Source: Mnemiopsis leidyi (taxonomy: Eukaryota; Ctenophora; Tentaculata; Lobata; Bolinopsidae). Taken from it: a stretch of DNA of 36,240 nt. Of the stretch, positions 1 through 13,400 are shown piece after piece. The stretch lies in assembly GCA_000226015.1 (NCBI GenBank), contig JH153487.1:121798-158037 (forward strand), read 5' to 3'. How positions within the stretch are numbered: position 1 is the stretch's first letter; each line of letters starts with the position of its first letter. Both the position numbers and the translations under genes were made by a program. Below the pieces are notes generated by a model. It had not been told where the DNA came from and made no database searches. It worked only from the letters and a program-made list of their open reading frames with translations.

Positions 1-188
1 TAGACCAGTATTTTGACGTAAATTTGACGAGGAATCCGAATTTGATAGTTTAATCCAAAATCCTCACGTTACCCTTAACGTGACCCCTTATGAGGCCCCA
101 AAATGGAAATTTTCGAATGTGAACTAGGAGAAAAGTTAGACCAGTATTTTGACGTAAAATTTGATGAGAAATCCGAATTTTATAGTTT
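1..188. repeat. Direct repeat pair, period 136 bp
   Basis: About 51 bases at 1-51 recur with few mismatches at 137-188; both copies begin tagaccagtattttgacgta. The bases between are AT-rich with no ORF. The window edge cuts the array, so more copies may lie upstream. This looks like a tandem or dispersed non-coding repeat just before the first recognisable exon. Confidence 0.7.
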
Positions 189-353
189 TGAATCCGAAAA
201 AATCATCACACCTATAGCCGAAAAATAAAAATTTTCAACTTGAAATTACAAGGAATCTGAAAACCACGTGTCTTTTCTGGCTGGAGGCGCGCTTTGCGCT
301 TTGCGACTGATATGATATGATAGATCAAAGCATATTTCATCTATTTTTGTTAG

Positions 354-3300
354 TTCGTTAACAACAAAGAAGAAAGATCCAAAAAAAGCAGAGTTAGTGG
401 GGTTCAAGATGAAAGAAGATGGTACACTTATTGCCCCCGAAAACAATTGCACTGTTGATATCAAGGTTTACTTAAATTACACTATTTAAATTACCCACAC
501 TTTATGATTTATTTATAACATTTAGATCAACATGAAAATCATACATATGATTCTCAATCACGTGTTATAAACCATGAATATCAGATGATAACATGGTTAC
601 TAATACTACTGTACTATTATACCAATGTTGTAGAAAGATTCTGTGATTCCTGAATTGTCACAGATTCAAAGAGCAATAATGCAAGAAATCGCACAAATGA
701 TGGAGTTTAGGTTCACTATCGGTATAAACAAGCTCTATAAAGGAATCACAAGAAATCAAAAGAATAAGAGAAAGAATCACCCTCTGAAGATAGAGGAAGA
801 GTTATCAATTGACAGTCTTTTGGCATATTGTGAAGGTACCGCACTGTAGAAAACTTAACTCAGAAAACTACGCTGTTATTTTAGTAATGCTTAGATTATG
901 GTTATGGACGTCAGAATTTTGAAGGGGAGTCAGAAAACAGGCCGCAACGTGAGGCGACATGTGACCATGGTTGACCAATGAGTCACCAGATACAACAAAT
1001 CGATATCGAGAAACAATGTCACATGGTAGAAAAGATTTCCGACTCCTCCCCAAGAATTCTGACGTCCATTTGCATTGGTTACCAATCTTATCAATTACAG
1101 ACCAGGTCTTGCCTGTAATGATTATGCCATCTAATTTCAATCGGCCACTTTTAAATCCATGATTTTCAAATCAAATTTGTATTATAGAAGACCTCACTCT
1201 CCCTCTATTACTTTCACTTTTCACTCTTCCTTCTCCCCTTCAGACATGACGCACTTTGTGAGAGTAAAGAAGAAAAAATTTATCAAATTGCTTCCTAACA
1301 TCACTCCCTACATACGGGCTGGAGTGCATATTTGGGCTATGTTCCACGGCCGGGGCACCAGACAAATCATCCGCGACAACTGGGTACAGTGGATAGGTGA
1401 GTTGTCTAAGTAATTACTTTTCCGTCATTTTTTCGACATTATCAGCAAATTTTTTGTGGTTTGCAAGATATAGGATAGCAAACCAATCTCATAATTTCAG
1501 GCCCGTTTACCCCCCAAACACTCAATATGGACTGGGATTTCTATTTCCAAGTCATAAGATCTTGTTATATGAGCTGTGACAAACTAAAGCGAAGTAAACT
1601 CCGGTAAAATTTTGACTATCAAAACTTTTATGAATCTAGCTCTTGACTAAGTAAAAATCTGAGCATTGTTATTCTGGGCTTTTCTCCCAGCTACTTTATC
1701 CTTTGACCTCGGAAGTCAACAACTTAACAGGTCCAAGCACAAAGGTGTTGAGAGGTACGTTGTGGCCAACACCATATGGGGAACCAACAAGACAGTCAAA
1801 TTCGAGAAGTTGGTGAAGGAACTCAAGTGCTGCTTCGCCATCAAGAAAAATGTACAGCAACTAGTTGATTGGAACAAGGTGGTGCGCTATGCGGTGGGCA
1901 GAATCAAAGTTATAAAGATGGAGCCGGGAAACTACGTTACAATGGATCCAAAACTTCGAAATCTTCTCCTCAGGTCTCTACTTATTGGATATGGACATCT
2001 ATTGCTTTTTCTTGACTGGAGTTATCAAGGCATCAAAATATAAATGTCTATATCACATAATGTTACACCGTATTCCCAGAATGGAGAAGTATGTTGCTCT
2101 GCACGTGGGAAAAGTGACACATCAGAATATTGGCCAGTTTGAGGAGAAACTCCGAGTTTATTGTTTGCGACACGCTGGCTACGACTGGAGTGAGTGGAAT
2201 TTGTCCATCAGGACCGTTGTCAAGCTATACAACTGTTGCCAGTATGTACTTATTGTTTTCTTGATAATAATTTCGATATGAGCTTAGTTTCTATTTGCTA
2301 ATTTTGTCTAGTATTACCTTTTAACGAACCTATTTTGGGACACTTTTTAACACACCGTGTTCAACCTTTCGTTTTCCCAGTTCATCAATTCACCGACCTG
2401 ATCCATACTCCAAGAAACCAGATGCCAGAGTTGCCTTCTCCAAAATTTTTAAACAAGGGTTTGAGGAACTTGTCTTGCCTATTCAAGAATCTCGACTTGG
2501 TGAACCAACTATTCCTGCTATGGTTAAACGAGAGATGATCAAACTCGACAGGTAAAAGGAGAATTTGCATGATTGGTCTTGGTAAGCAAATGCCTCTGTT
2601 CTTAGTCATACAGAGAAAAATAACATTCAAATCAGAACTGCTATGAGACTAAATAACTACCCGCTGCTACTACAAATAATTTTCTGTTCACAGATTTTTG
2701 AATTCGGTGTACAAAGAAAGTCGCTGTTTTTCAGAGAAATTGTTACACTTCAATATTTTACAGCCTCGAGAAGAAAAAAGCTGCGAAAGTAGCTCAACTC
2801 AAGAAGGCAGATGAAGATAGAGCAGCTGAAGAAGCAAAGAAGGAGCAGGAAGAGGAGAAAGTGAACACTGTGATAGAAATTCCCGTTACCGAAGAGGAAC
2901 TCCCATCTAATGAGGACATGTTGTTTAAGATAGCTGGTGTCCAGAAGAAAGAAGATGCCGAGAAAATATCTGCTGAAGAAGATTTAAACAAGCATAAGAC
3001 TTACAGTGATATTGAAGTCAGTGAAGATGACGAGGAATCCTTCAAATTCGATCGTAAGATTATTTTGTTAGGTTCTCCTTTTTTGTCAGTACTTGTTTAA
3101 GTAAAGCGAGTTGAAGGAGTGTGTAAAAAATTCACAGTTTACATGAGCCTAACTTCGTTAGGAAATCGTTTTTCAATTTTAATCAAAAACTCCAATTAAT
3201 TAGGACTATTTCCTATATAAATTGACCTTCGCGTACAGGAACCGTTATTTAACAGTACAGAGCTTTTGTCTCAATTTCTCATTACACACCCACCCTCGAC

Positions 3301-4859
3301 AGCTATCTACACCTACTGCCAGTACATTCAACCTCTGACCAGCGACGTTCTTTACCCCATACCCGGTGGGACACATTTGGAGGATGAGTTGAAGTTGAGG
3401 GTCGAGAATCAGCCCACACTTCCTGGTAAAGGGTGAGTGATGCAGTTTTGTGGTTGGCACGAATCACTTGTCCAAAGTTATAGCGATCTGTTTCAGGTCA
3501 ACTTGCATTTCGAAGTTCATGTTTTATTCATCTTTTCAGGTACATTATGCAATAATTTTTAACCACTTCTTTTGAGCTGCGATGATGTTTTCCTATATAG
3601 TACCATAGCAAAAGCAGTAAATCCCCGTCATTCCAGGTACGGTCTAGCACTGTCCAATACAAAGCACTCAATTTTGTTCGTGTTTTACCCTTACGCCCGC
3701 ACGATGCGGACTTCCCACTTTTACGATGGGAAGCATCACCATCGGTTTTACAGCGACTTCAGAGCTGCTAGACACAGCTTGTTTCAGCTTACCATCAAAA
3801 TCAAACGCAACAGGTTCACTGTCAGTATTGTTAAGTTAAGAATTAGGTATTCATTTTTTTCTGAATCTTAAGGGAAAATGCCGATCTATATTTGTTGCTT
3901 GGAATTCTTGGGAAGGTGGTGTTGTTATATTGATCACTGATGTCTTTTAGACAAGAGTCCTCGCTATAAATATACTTTAACAATTGTTCTCAACTGAAGA
4001 ACTTAAAAGTTCTATCCATCCTGTTTTTAACCTCTTTCTTCTTAGATTTGAAGTGTTTGCCGACGCCCTTTGCATAAAAACAGTACCAGCCTTCATGAAC
4101 ACTGTTGGAATCACGGCTGTCATGGTCACAGGGGATATCATGCCCTTTATTAACTTCAGAGTTCGACGTAAGTACATTTATAACATCCAGAATCAGATAC
4201 TCTTAATTAACCCTGTAGTAGTGTAGTATTACTTGCAGATTGAACGTGTGACAAAACTAAAAACAGCAACAAACAAAGTTGACAACAGACAAAGTTGACC
4301 ACTTTAGTTCTATAAAATTGTGTTCCCCTTTTTGGCGGTTAAACATTTGAGGTAAAGTTGAGGAAGTTAGAAGTTTGCAACAGCTGAACTTCTTTTTGCA
4401 GGAGTGACTCCAGAAGTTCCTGTCTTGCCCTATCTGATTAAGACTCGACACCAAAAAGGAGTGTTGATTCACGTTATGAGACATCCCAAACTAGGAATTA
4501 TCACCAAAATCGGCAAAGTGTCTGGGAACATTCAGGTGAAAGCACAACTGAGCTATATCTCTATACTATATTTCATGGCAACTAATTTATCAAAGAAGCA
4601 TCAAATATTTTTTTCTTCAAAAACTGCATTTTGCAAGCAAATTTATGATTAAATCGTCAAAACCCAGCTATTATAAAACTCCCTACTGACCTAAAAATAC
4701 TTAACCTAGATGTTTGTGTCACATTTACAAGACGTCCTAGCCCCTGAAGACCAAACCCAACCCTCTCCAACCGTGTCGGTAGTAAACCAGAAGTCTGTGT
4801 GGGTAACAGGCCACCACAAGACTAAGATAAGAACTTGGTTGAAGTTAATCGGCTTTTAG
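354..4859 (+). CDS. Unrecognised 13-exon conserved-looking gene, 5' end not seen
   Basis: I do not recognise the family. Thirteen exons with good GT-AG signals are inferred: 354-465, 634-835, 1244-1396, 1501-1603, 1731-1973, 2080-2241, 2381-2551, 2764-3053, 3239-3432, 3637-3813, 4046-4167, 4402-4535 and 4710-4859 (stop TAG). Reading phase is kept across every join except 3053 to 3239, which is off by one base. About 737 codons are visible and no start codon was found, so the gene probably begins upstream. The middle (2764-3053) is a Lys/Glu-rich, coiled-coil-like and acidic segment. The flanks are folded-looking and rich in aromatic residues, for example WAMFHGRGTRQIIRDNWVQW near 1330 and GITAVMVTGDIMPF near 4110. 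No signal peptide or membrane helix is evident. Same strand as the UBR7 and MPP8 homologues downstream. The exon chain is fairly sure; the function is unknown. Confidence 0.7.
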
Positions 4860-5470
4860 ACTTCCTCTTGATATTTTATAAGTGTTTGATATTTCTAGTC
4901 TTGTTGTACACTGTCACATCTCGTTGTGCACTGTTGAAAGTTGTATTACTAGCTTTTTTAAGTGATTACTTTTTCATCTGTAATCCTCTTTGAGAGTATG
5001 TATGTTCCTAATTGTTTCCTGATTTGCTGATGTGATAGCTCTTCGAAAATAATTCAGATATTTCTTCATTTTCTGGTTTTTATTTACAATACGAAGTTTA
5101 AACATAAGAGATGATTGAATATGTCGAAATAACAAATGATATTACCTATATATCAATAATTCTACCTGTGGTGGAGTTTCCAGTTTTATTAGCGATTAAG
5201 CAGACAGCTGGTGTATATTCGCTTAACTCCAGTTTCAATTTTTGATATTATTGCTAATTAAATTATTTTATATCAATGCTGTTTCTTTAACAGTTTATTT
5301 ATTGCACTTTTTTAAACATGCTTGTTTCATTAGACTTAGATGTATGAGTCAAAATTTGTCTCAAAACTTGGTTAAACGCCTGCCTAATCCAAATTTGAAG
5401 ACATCTTAAGATCTCTACTTCACTTTAGAAGGGACCAATGTAACCTATGTTTAAAAACCTTCTTTTTCAG
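4860..5470. other. Intergenic, AT-rich
   Basis: This stretch lies between the stop of the 13-exon gene and the UBR7 start. It should hold the 3' UTR of the former and any promoter of the latter. No ORF, canonical AATAAA or repeat stands out. It ends with a splice-acceptor-like sequence, tctttttcag, at 5461-5470. Confidence 0.5.
5461..5470 (+). promoter_or_regulatory. Splice acceptor 10 nt before the UBR7 ATG
   Basis: A polypyrimidine tract and AG (tctttttcag) lie just before the start codon. It is either the end of a 5' UTR intron or a spliced-leader trans-splice site. Similar acceptors precede most other start codons in the window. Confidence 0.65.
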
Positions 5471-5480
5471 CAAGTTAGCC

Positions 5481-6716
5481 ATGGGATCAGATGAGATATG
5501 TCTAAAAGAATACTTCAACGAGATGGACCGAGTTCAATCTGTAATAGGAGGAGTATCAGGGTCTGAGTGCACCTATGACAAGGGATATTTACCTCGACAG
5601 GCAGTGTACAGCTGCTTAGACTGTACTCCAACCTCCTCCAACATCAAAGCAGGGTTCTGTCACGCATGTGCTGTAAACTGTCATCGGGACCACTCTGTCG
5701 AGGAGATCTACACTAAAAGGAACTTCAGGTGTGACTGCGGAACTGTTCCTCAGCTGCTGTGTTCGCTGAAACCTGATGTTGATACCAGAAACAGTGACAA
5801 TCAGTACAGCCAGAACTTTGCGGGGTTGTATTGTCAGTGTTCCAGACCATATCCAGACGAGAAGAGACCGGAGATGGACACAGTTGAGATGATACAGTGT
5901 TTCATGTGCGAGGACTGGTTTCATACCACCCATCTAAATACTGTTGTTCCAGAGAGATACGAGGAAATGGCATGCGTGGCATGTGTGGGTAAACATTCTT
6001 TTTTAAGTGTCTATGCTTTACCAGAGGTTGAAAATGTAGATATTGAAAACCCTGCCGTACAGACTGAAAATGTATCAGATCCTCAGGGTCCTGATAAAGC
6101 CATTGAGTCTGTCCGTGTAAAATTTGATCCTTCTACCGATGTGAAACTACCTTCTAAGCAAGATAGAGCACCAGAAACTACCAGAACACCAGACATTCCC
6201 TGCAAATCTCCCGCTGATGATTTAAAGCGGCCTCCCAGCAGTCCTGCTTCATGTGAACCCTCCTCAAAAAGGAAGAAAACTGGAACAACAGAATATTGTA
6301 AATTAAAAGGGAAAGATGCTCCAACTTTTGCTGTTCTCGCAAGGGCTTTGTTTTTCGATGAACACTTAAGAAACTCTGTTTGTAAGTGTCAGCCATGTTC
6401 AGACCTATACATGGAACAAAAGATATCATATATCACCGACCCAGAGGATTCCCTCAGCAAGTACGAAGAAAAAGCAGAAGCAAGCAGGCAGCAGGAAGAG
6501 GCAGAATTCTCTGAAACTCTGGAGGGTTTGCCTCACCAGGCGAAATGTGATGTTGCCCGGGCGATAGGTTCTCTAAAAGACGTTTTACACGGACTGATCA
6601 GTAAGTCTGTAACAGGGGGCAAGGTAGGTAGAGACGAAATTGTCGAGGCTTTCAAGACAATGGCTGCTGAGACCAAGTCAGTAGATCCAAGTGTTTTTGA
6701 CAAGGTAGGGAAATAG
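5481..6716 (+). CDS. UBR7: UBR7-type E3 ubiquitin ligase (UBR box + PHD finger)
   Basis: The 411-residue intronless ORF is close to the length of vertebrate UBR7 (about 425). Residues about 27-86 form a Cys/His-rich UBR box (AVYSCLDC, GFCHACAVNCHRDHS, NFRCDCG). Residues about 114-175 form an atypical PHD finger (YCQCSRPYP, MIQCFMCEDWFH, ACVACVGKH). A low-complexity linker with a Lys/Arg patch (KRPPSSP, SSKRKK) may act in nuclear localisation. The tail has another Cys cluster (CKCQPCSDLY). In mammals UBR7 is a nuclear ligase reported to monoubiquitinate histone H2B through its PHD. The start is the first ATG of the frame, in good context (gccATGG), 10 nt after a strong acceptor. The human gene has many introns, so the intronless CDS is notable. 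Confidence 0.93.
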   Translation: MGSDEICLKEYFNEMDRVQSVIGGVSGSECTYDKGYLPRQAVYSCLDCTPTSSNIKAGFCHACAVNCHRDHSVEEIYTKRNFRCDCGTVPQLLCSLKPDVDTRNSDNQYSQNFAGLYCQCSRPYPDEKRPEMDTVEMIQCFMCEDWFHTTHLNTVVPERYEEMACVACVGKHSFLSVYALPEVENVDIENPAVQTENVSDPQGPDKAIESVRVKFDPSTDVKLPSKQDRAPETTRTPDIPCKSPADDLKRPPSSPASCEPSSKRKKTGTTEYCKLKGKDAPTFAVLARALFFDEHLRNSVCKCQPCSDLYMEQKISYITDPEDSLSKYEEKAEASRQQEEAEFSETLEGLPHQAKCDVARAIGSLKDVLHGLISKSVTGGKVGRDEIVEAFKTMAAETKSVDPSVFDKVGK

Positions 6717-7419
6717 TGACTAGTGAACAAAAGACATGACTAGCAGACTCTTTGCAGGACGACAATGTTGATTGCAAATTAGTTATTTATTTTTATCGCA
6801 TATTTTACTTGTAAATTATATCTTTGATTTAATCATTATATTTGTATTTAAATTCTATTTTCATCTGTATCATGTGTTTTTAAACGATTTGCAATTAGAG
6901 ATTATCGACCAAAAAGGTTTTTCAATCAAAAGCTATAAGTCGGGATAATATTATGTTTTATTCTCAGCTTCATTGGTGTGGCCAACTTCTTGGTTTGAAT
7001 TTTCAACGAACAAGTCTTACTGTCTTTTTGTTTGAACTTCATTGAAATTTGATAAACAATCAAAAGAGTACAGAATTTGACCTTTAAATAGAAAAAGGTA
7101 TTTCTATGAAAGGGTCGTAAATCTTGAGCTGAGTTGTTGAATAATTGAATTCCTGGAGTTGATTCAGACGAAACAAGTAATGTATAAATAGAAGTCAAAT
7201 CTTGAAAAAGTTATCTTTAAAGTTTAGAGGTCTCTGAGTTGTTGTATTATAATCAATTTCAGACGTTCACATATATTGTGTTATCAAATACTTAGTTTAG
7301 TATCAATAAATGCTCCAGTAAACTTCTTTAAGTTAGATCGACAGATCGTGTCGATAGCAATCTTACATAAATATCAGCAGTTCATCCTGAATCCTGATTA
7401 TACTGTCTTCCTGTTCAGC
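6717..7419. other. Intergenic between UBR7 and MPP8 homologues
   Basis: AT-rich, and should contain the UBR7 3' UTR. Open frames here have no recognisable protein character. It ends at the acceptor tgtcttcctgttcag, one base before the next ATG. Confidence 0.5.
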
Positions 7420-10400
7420 ATGTCAGAAGAAGTTGAAATCACGGGAGCTGGAGATGGGGGTGAAGGAGAGGAAGAAGAGGAGGAAGAAGAAGAGTATGAA
7501 GTCCAGAAAATAGTTCGGTAAGGATTAGAATCTGTAAAGTTAAACGTTTTTTTCGCGAGTTCGTAAATAATATAGTTGCCAAGAGAATCTATCATATTAA
7601 TTTCTTAGATACTCTTAATAATTACGACTAATTTGTTAATAATAGCCTTCTCAAAAGCAAAAGGTATAAATTATCTGTTATATTGCAGTTCTAAGAAAAC
7701 GAAAGGGGTATCCTACTATTTGGTTCGGTGGAAAAATTATGGAAGTGAGGACGACACATGGGAACCTGAGGAAAACTTGGTCGACTGCAAAGAAGCATTT
7801 GAAGAGTTTCTTGCACAAGAAAAAATCAAAAAGGAGAAAAAGGCCATAGAAAATGTTCAGAAGAAACCTATGGCAGCTGGTCAAAAAAGGCGGCGTATTG
7901 CTGAGCCTAAATCAAAAGGCCTACTTAGCTCGGATGATGATTCAGACGCCTCATTGTCGCCGAAATCTCCTCCAGTTAAGAAATATATTGAAAAGAAACC
8001 TGGCAGAGTAAAAAGCATCGTTAGCACGGACGAAGATTCTGATGGAAAGATGCACTCTCCCGTCAAGAAACCGGAGAGAAAAACTCCAAAACCAGAACCA
8101 AAACCGAAGCCGGAAGTAAAAAAGGAGCCCAAAGAGACAAAGCGTGTGTACAAGTTTCTATCAGATGAAGATGACAGCATGGGAATAAACAGAAAACCCA
8201 AGCCAGAGAAAAAGAAGATTCCCAAAATTGTAAAAACTCCAAAGACTCCTCCAAAGAAATCCGAAGTCCTTGAAAATGCTGCACGGTTTTTTGAAAAAGA
8301 ATCGACCAACACGGATGTAGTTAAAATGAAGAGAGAAAAGAAGAAGAAAAAGCGTGAACAAGAAAGCGAGAACAAAATTTCAGTGCCTGTAAGTAATTAA
8401 GTTAAACTACTTACTTAACTGTGCCCGTCACTGTGCTGTACCACAGATGAGTTTAACAAATTTTCAAAACTCTGCTTCAGATCTATATATCTAATGTTAA
8501 GGAATTTTTGTGACACCTGTTACTTAAAGGATAATATCGCAGATATAAGGGCAGCTTGCAAATGATTTTAACGTGATCGAATTTTACTATAGCTTGTGTA
8601 TCAGTACAGTTAATAAGAAGCTTGCTCTTTGTGCTTCGCACGGTGGTTCAGGACGGGTCTCCATGATCAGTATACAATAAGTATTAATAAAAGTGATTAG
8701 AATAGTAAAATCGTTGGAGTGATTAGAATAGGGTAAGTGATCTGTGATTAGAATCGGTGAAGTGATTATTATCGGCAAAGTAATTGTCTTGGGCCGGGTT
8801 CCAATCCACATTTACAGAACATGATGGTGTTGTGAGGAAATTGTATAAGTTAATGTTTAAACCTGGACTAAGAATACAATTAGGAGCAGCTTGGTATTCC
8901 CATTCCTGATCTCCGATGCAAGTGACCACGCTGTCTCCAGTCAGCTCATAGCTTAGTTGACCACATGACATAGTCACGTGGTCTCCATTATAAGCAGGAA
9001 GTTCAGGTGAGGACTGGAGTTTAGAGTTCCAGGAGTCTGGAAACGAAGGGCACTGAGGGCACTGTTCACCTCCTGATAAAAAGGATTTTGGATTTTAAGT
9101 GATATCATATCATTACATATGGAACTTGCTAAAGGATTTGTCTGATTATCAAAGACCTGGCCTAAATGAATAATGAAAATACTGAATCGTGAAAATTCAT
9201 GAATTAAAAAATTTACTTTAGAAAAAGCTTTGAACTTAACAACTCACCACTGATCTTGATCATGAGGTAGCCTGGCTCGTACATTTCATCGCTCCATTTA
9301 AAGTTTACTGCTGTGCTGTCACGTGACCACACGCTGTGACACTGGGAATACCCAGCCGCATAATCGGTCTGGAAGCTGAAGTCCAACACTAGCACACCAT
9401 TGCAGTGTATAGTGAACCGTTCTTGAGACCGGGATATTTTCCAAATTTTTGTTGATTCAATAGGAATATTACTTAAAACGTGCTGCCCCTTAATGTTTGA
9501 CATGCATTCGAAAATGACGTAAGACCAAATGTTGTTAAGTGCATCCGAGCAAGAGAGTCTGAAGAAAAGCCAAGTGCCCGACGGTTGTGGCGGAAAGTGC
9601 ATGGCAAGGTCCTTCTGGCGGTTTTCTGTAGTCTTAATCAGCAGAAATTGGTTCATTGATAGAGAATAAGTCCCGTCAGTCGCAGGAGCAAACCAATCTG
9701 AAAATAAACATCATTCTTATAGATACACTACACACAACCCTATCAAAAACTGTCACTTGAACAAAAAAGTTTTGACAATAATAATTGATTTGGATTTACC
9801 TGTAGCAACTCCTTGCTGAACGGAAAACACGAATAATAACATTAGAGATCGCTTCATTTCCTTTATATCTGTAGAGTGTAGAATTGAATGCACTGTGCTG
9901 TGTTCAATCTTTCAAAAACATCTCTCCTTGGACAATTGAAAAGGATAAGTATTGAAACGACTATCCCGAAGATGTAAACTGTAAAAAATGAGAAAAGTTG
10001 AATTGGCCCAACGGCCAACACTCGTCTGTGCCTATCACAAAAGCAAAAGTATTAAAGTAATCTACTCGCTTCATTCGAAAAGCTTAGTTTATTATTGAAT
10101 TTAGTTATAGTATTGCGTAATACATTATGTCATACTAATGTATTGATTAGATATATTGACTTTAATCATTGCAAAAGCACAGTGCGGCAGAAGATTTACT
10201 TCTACACTTGAAACAAAACGGATAGTTAGAGACTTCACTTGCAAAACTGTCAAAATTGTGGCCTCATCAGATAAAGGCGGTGCGCCTGACCTGTCATTTT
10301 GTTCACCAGATGTTCTTACTCCAATTTCGAATTATGTGTGGACGTGTGGTACAGACCTATATCTTGTTAGTGCAAGTCAGGGGCTATGGGTTAGTAAGCT

Positions 10401-13400
10401 GATTAATGGTTACATGTTTGGTATGTACCATAGCTCTACGTACCATAGCTTTTATATGTACCATCGAAAAAAATATAAAAAAATAATTGAAGGAAAATCA
10501 AATTTTATTTTACTGATAATTAAATATCCTACTCTCAGATGAGGTCAAGATTTGACAAAGCAATAACTTGAATACATACAAATCAGATTCAACTCAGTAA
10601 ACAAAAAAACGAACTCCTACTTGCCCTACCCAGATTATACATCCCCTTCAAAACAAAATTTAACGGTATTGTTCTATCCAGTTAGTTGCTTTGCCGCGTG
10701 CTGCATTCCAGACAGGAATCTTTAGTCTTTTAGAGCACCTGCTACACTAATGGAATGTCAAGCGAGTTTGATGTGTATCTACTCAGTGATAGTGCAACAC
10801 CCCTACTCCCTAGATAGAGAGAGAGCGTTTGGAGCGAGATCGTGTCAAAGATTTTGTTGTATAATGTAGATCAACCTGTCTTTTATGTAGATCAACTGCA
10901 GACATTGTAGATAACAAGTCAGCTCATGAATAGGTTTATCCACTGTGCCATTGAATCAGGCACCTTCTGAAGCTACTGTACGCACTACGCATCGTAGCTA
11001 CTCTACCTATTGTAGCTTCTGAATAATTGTAGCTATTGAACCATTTGCAGCTACTGAACCTTTTGTAGCTACTTTACCTATTGTAGCTACTGAACCTATT
11101 TTAGCTATTGAACCATTTGCAGCTACTGCACCTATTGTAGCTACTGAACCTATTGTAGCTACTGAACCTATTTTAGCTACCGCAATTATGGTGGCTACCG
11201 TACTTTTGATATGACAGCTACCATAAATGTATTATTAGGTACTTCATAGGCCGATTTTAATGCACATGCATTGCACTTCGTCGGATACTGGAAATGGTGT
11301 ACATCAATAGATTTTGCGATAAGAAAGACAAATTTAATATGTAGTGGACATTAGAAACACGAAAATAAAAACAGTATACTATATGAAAGTTACGACGATC
11401 TGTTGAACTCAATTGTAAGAAAGAACAGAAGTACTGGAAACTCTCTTACAATGTGGCACTTGAAACTGTTCTTATCTGAACAGTCGAGTTACATCATTTT
11501 TTTAGCTATGTGTTTGGTCTCGTAATATTAACTTATATCGCTGTAACGTGAGTTTTATTTGTTTACATGACCGAAAGGACGAAATACCGTAACTAATTTC
11601 GATACTCGATGTCGTAGAATGAGAACCAACTAAGCATTGATTTACAATAATTCTTAAGGTACTCCGTGCTAACATGAGCAGAAGCTCTACTACTTATTAA
11701 AACTTTCTGCACTACAGAAAGAAAGTTATCTCTAAAAATCCCCGCCTCCCCACCAGGTGTTACCAACACAACCTCAAGAAATGACCACGTCCCCGGCCAC
11801 TGAGTTCTCCTCCTCCATATCTCACCTGGAGGATCTTGTACTTCCCTTCGGCGTGGACGTGCGGGTTCCCCAGGCGGACGGTGTACACAGAGTTACCCTA
11901 CCTATTCCCCTCGAATACGAGGACCCTTCTGGTGAGTAAGTTTTTTAAATTGACAGTTCTATTTTTATCCATCTGATGGGTTTGTTGCAACTTCTATAAC
12001 ATAAAATCTCTGCTAATTGGCTGATGAACTGACCGAAGATTTACCACGCAGTCCCTGCCACAAACTCCATGGTAACCAGGTAACCATGGTAACCAGGTAA
12101 ATGATAGTTGAAAAATTTCGAACGATGGGTAAATTTTGTATAGAATAGATTTTATAGGCTTAGCAGTTCAGCAAAATAAAACACGAGGATAAAAGGCAAC
12201 ATGAAAACAAATTTTTGTTATGAAACTGAAAACTCACTTTAAGTATATTAACTGGACAATTTGTCTCCTCGCTAAAGTGCACATTCAACGATCGTAGTAT
12301 AGTCTCTTTATTCGTGAACAGTAAATCGTGGACTTACTGCCATTCACTTCGGTAAATCACGTGTCAAAACAAATCTAAAACTTCCCCGCTAATAACGCTC
12401 TAGAAACGTGAGGTTTATTTTTCCACTGGTAGGAATGTAGTTTTAATGGTTGTCACGTTTACAGAATGTCTAGCACTTTGTAAGATAATCATCAGAGTAA
12501 AGTTGAATATTTAGAGGTTTGAAAATTGAACTTTAAAGCAAGACAATCTAATTAAAATCTGTTTCAGGAAAAATGAGCGGACTTGAGAACATCAACTGGA
12601 CACTGGCTGTTTACTACGACGCTCTAGATCTTCTTATAAAGAGCAACTGTATTTTGGTAATTTAGAAATTTAGCTTTTTTTGTATTTGTATTAGGTGTGC
12701 TAACCAAACTGTACTGTAATGCGGTATAAGGGATTTTCAGTTTAGAGCATCATGTTCATGAAGTCCTGTTCAGTACGCTTGATATCTAAGTTAGATAAGT
12801 GAATAGAGATAAGGTAAATTTGTAACTCAAACTTTGATCTCGCCATGAAATGCTAGTTGTTTATAGAACTAGTTTTAATTGTTTGTTCCTGGTATAACGC
12901 ATTTCCGATGATCGCGCGATTTTATCAAGTAAAAATGTTCAACTGTGCCGTTTACTCCTGTGCCTCCTGAACTTGTACAAATTCGCGCGATGATTTTTCT
13001 TACATCTTAATGTTTTACCTATTTCGTCCCACGAGGAGCATTTTGGTGTATTCTTGTAAATGTACTGCATTCCACTGTCACATGTGACACGAGTGTCGCC
13101 CGTCTGTATCATACCCTCGTCACATGAAAGTGTCAGCACAGTGCCCTTCTCTATTGGGAACGTTCTCCTCGGCTTTATCGTCATGTTTCGTGCCAATTGG
13201 GGATTTAACCGAGAACATATGAAGTAGTCTGGGGCAATGGATAGTTCATGTTAAACCCTTTTTTGGAACACAATATATTTATTGTGAAGAGTATCAGTGT
13301 TATTTTAGAACACAATATATTTATTGTGAAGAATATCAGTGTTATTTCAAGCGATAAGGAATGCTACGATAAGACACCAAAAGTTTAAATTCTTACCGTC

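Noticed and set aside
354..4859. Assignment of the 13-exon gene to TFIIIC subunit GTF3C5 or to CENP-N
   Set aside because: Only short, generic stretches around 1260-1400 resemble them. The family hallmark (a GPWR...WIRFGYDPR-like segment) is absent and the rest does not fit, so no symbol is given.
4860..7419. The first three plus-strand genes as a trans-spliced operon
   Set aside because: Spacers of about 620 and 700 nt are longer than usual intercistronic gaps in animal operons, and no shared transcript can be shown from sequence.
7881..8375. Long minus-strand frame opposite MPP8-like exon 2
   Set aside because: A mirror of the Lys/Ser-rich coding strand, giving Phe/Ser-rich nonsense; no independent evidence.
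10156..10542. Open frame of 128 codons in MPP8-like intron 2
   Set aside because: No domain, signal peptide or splice context; it contains short repeats and low-complexity Lys/Ile sequence.
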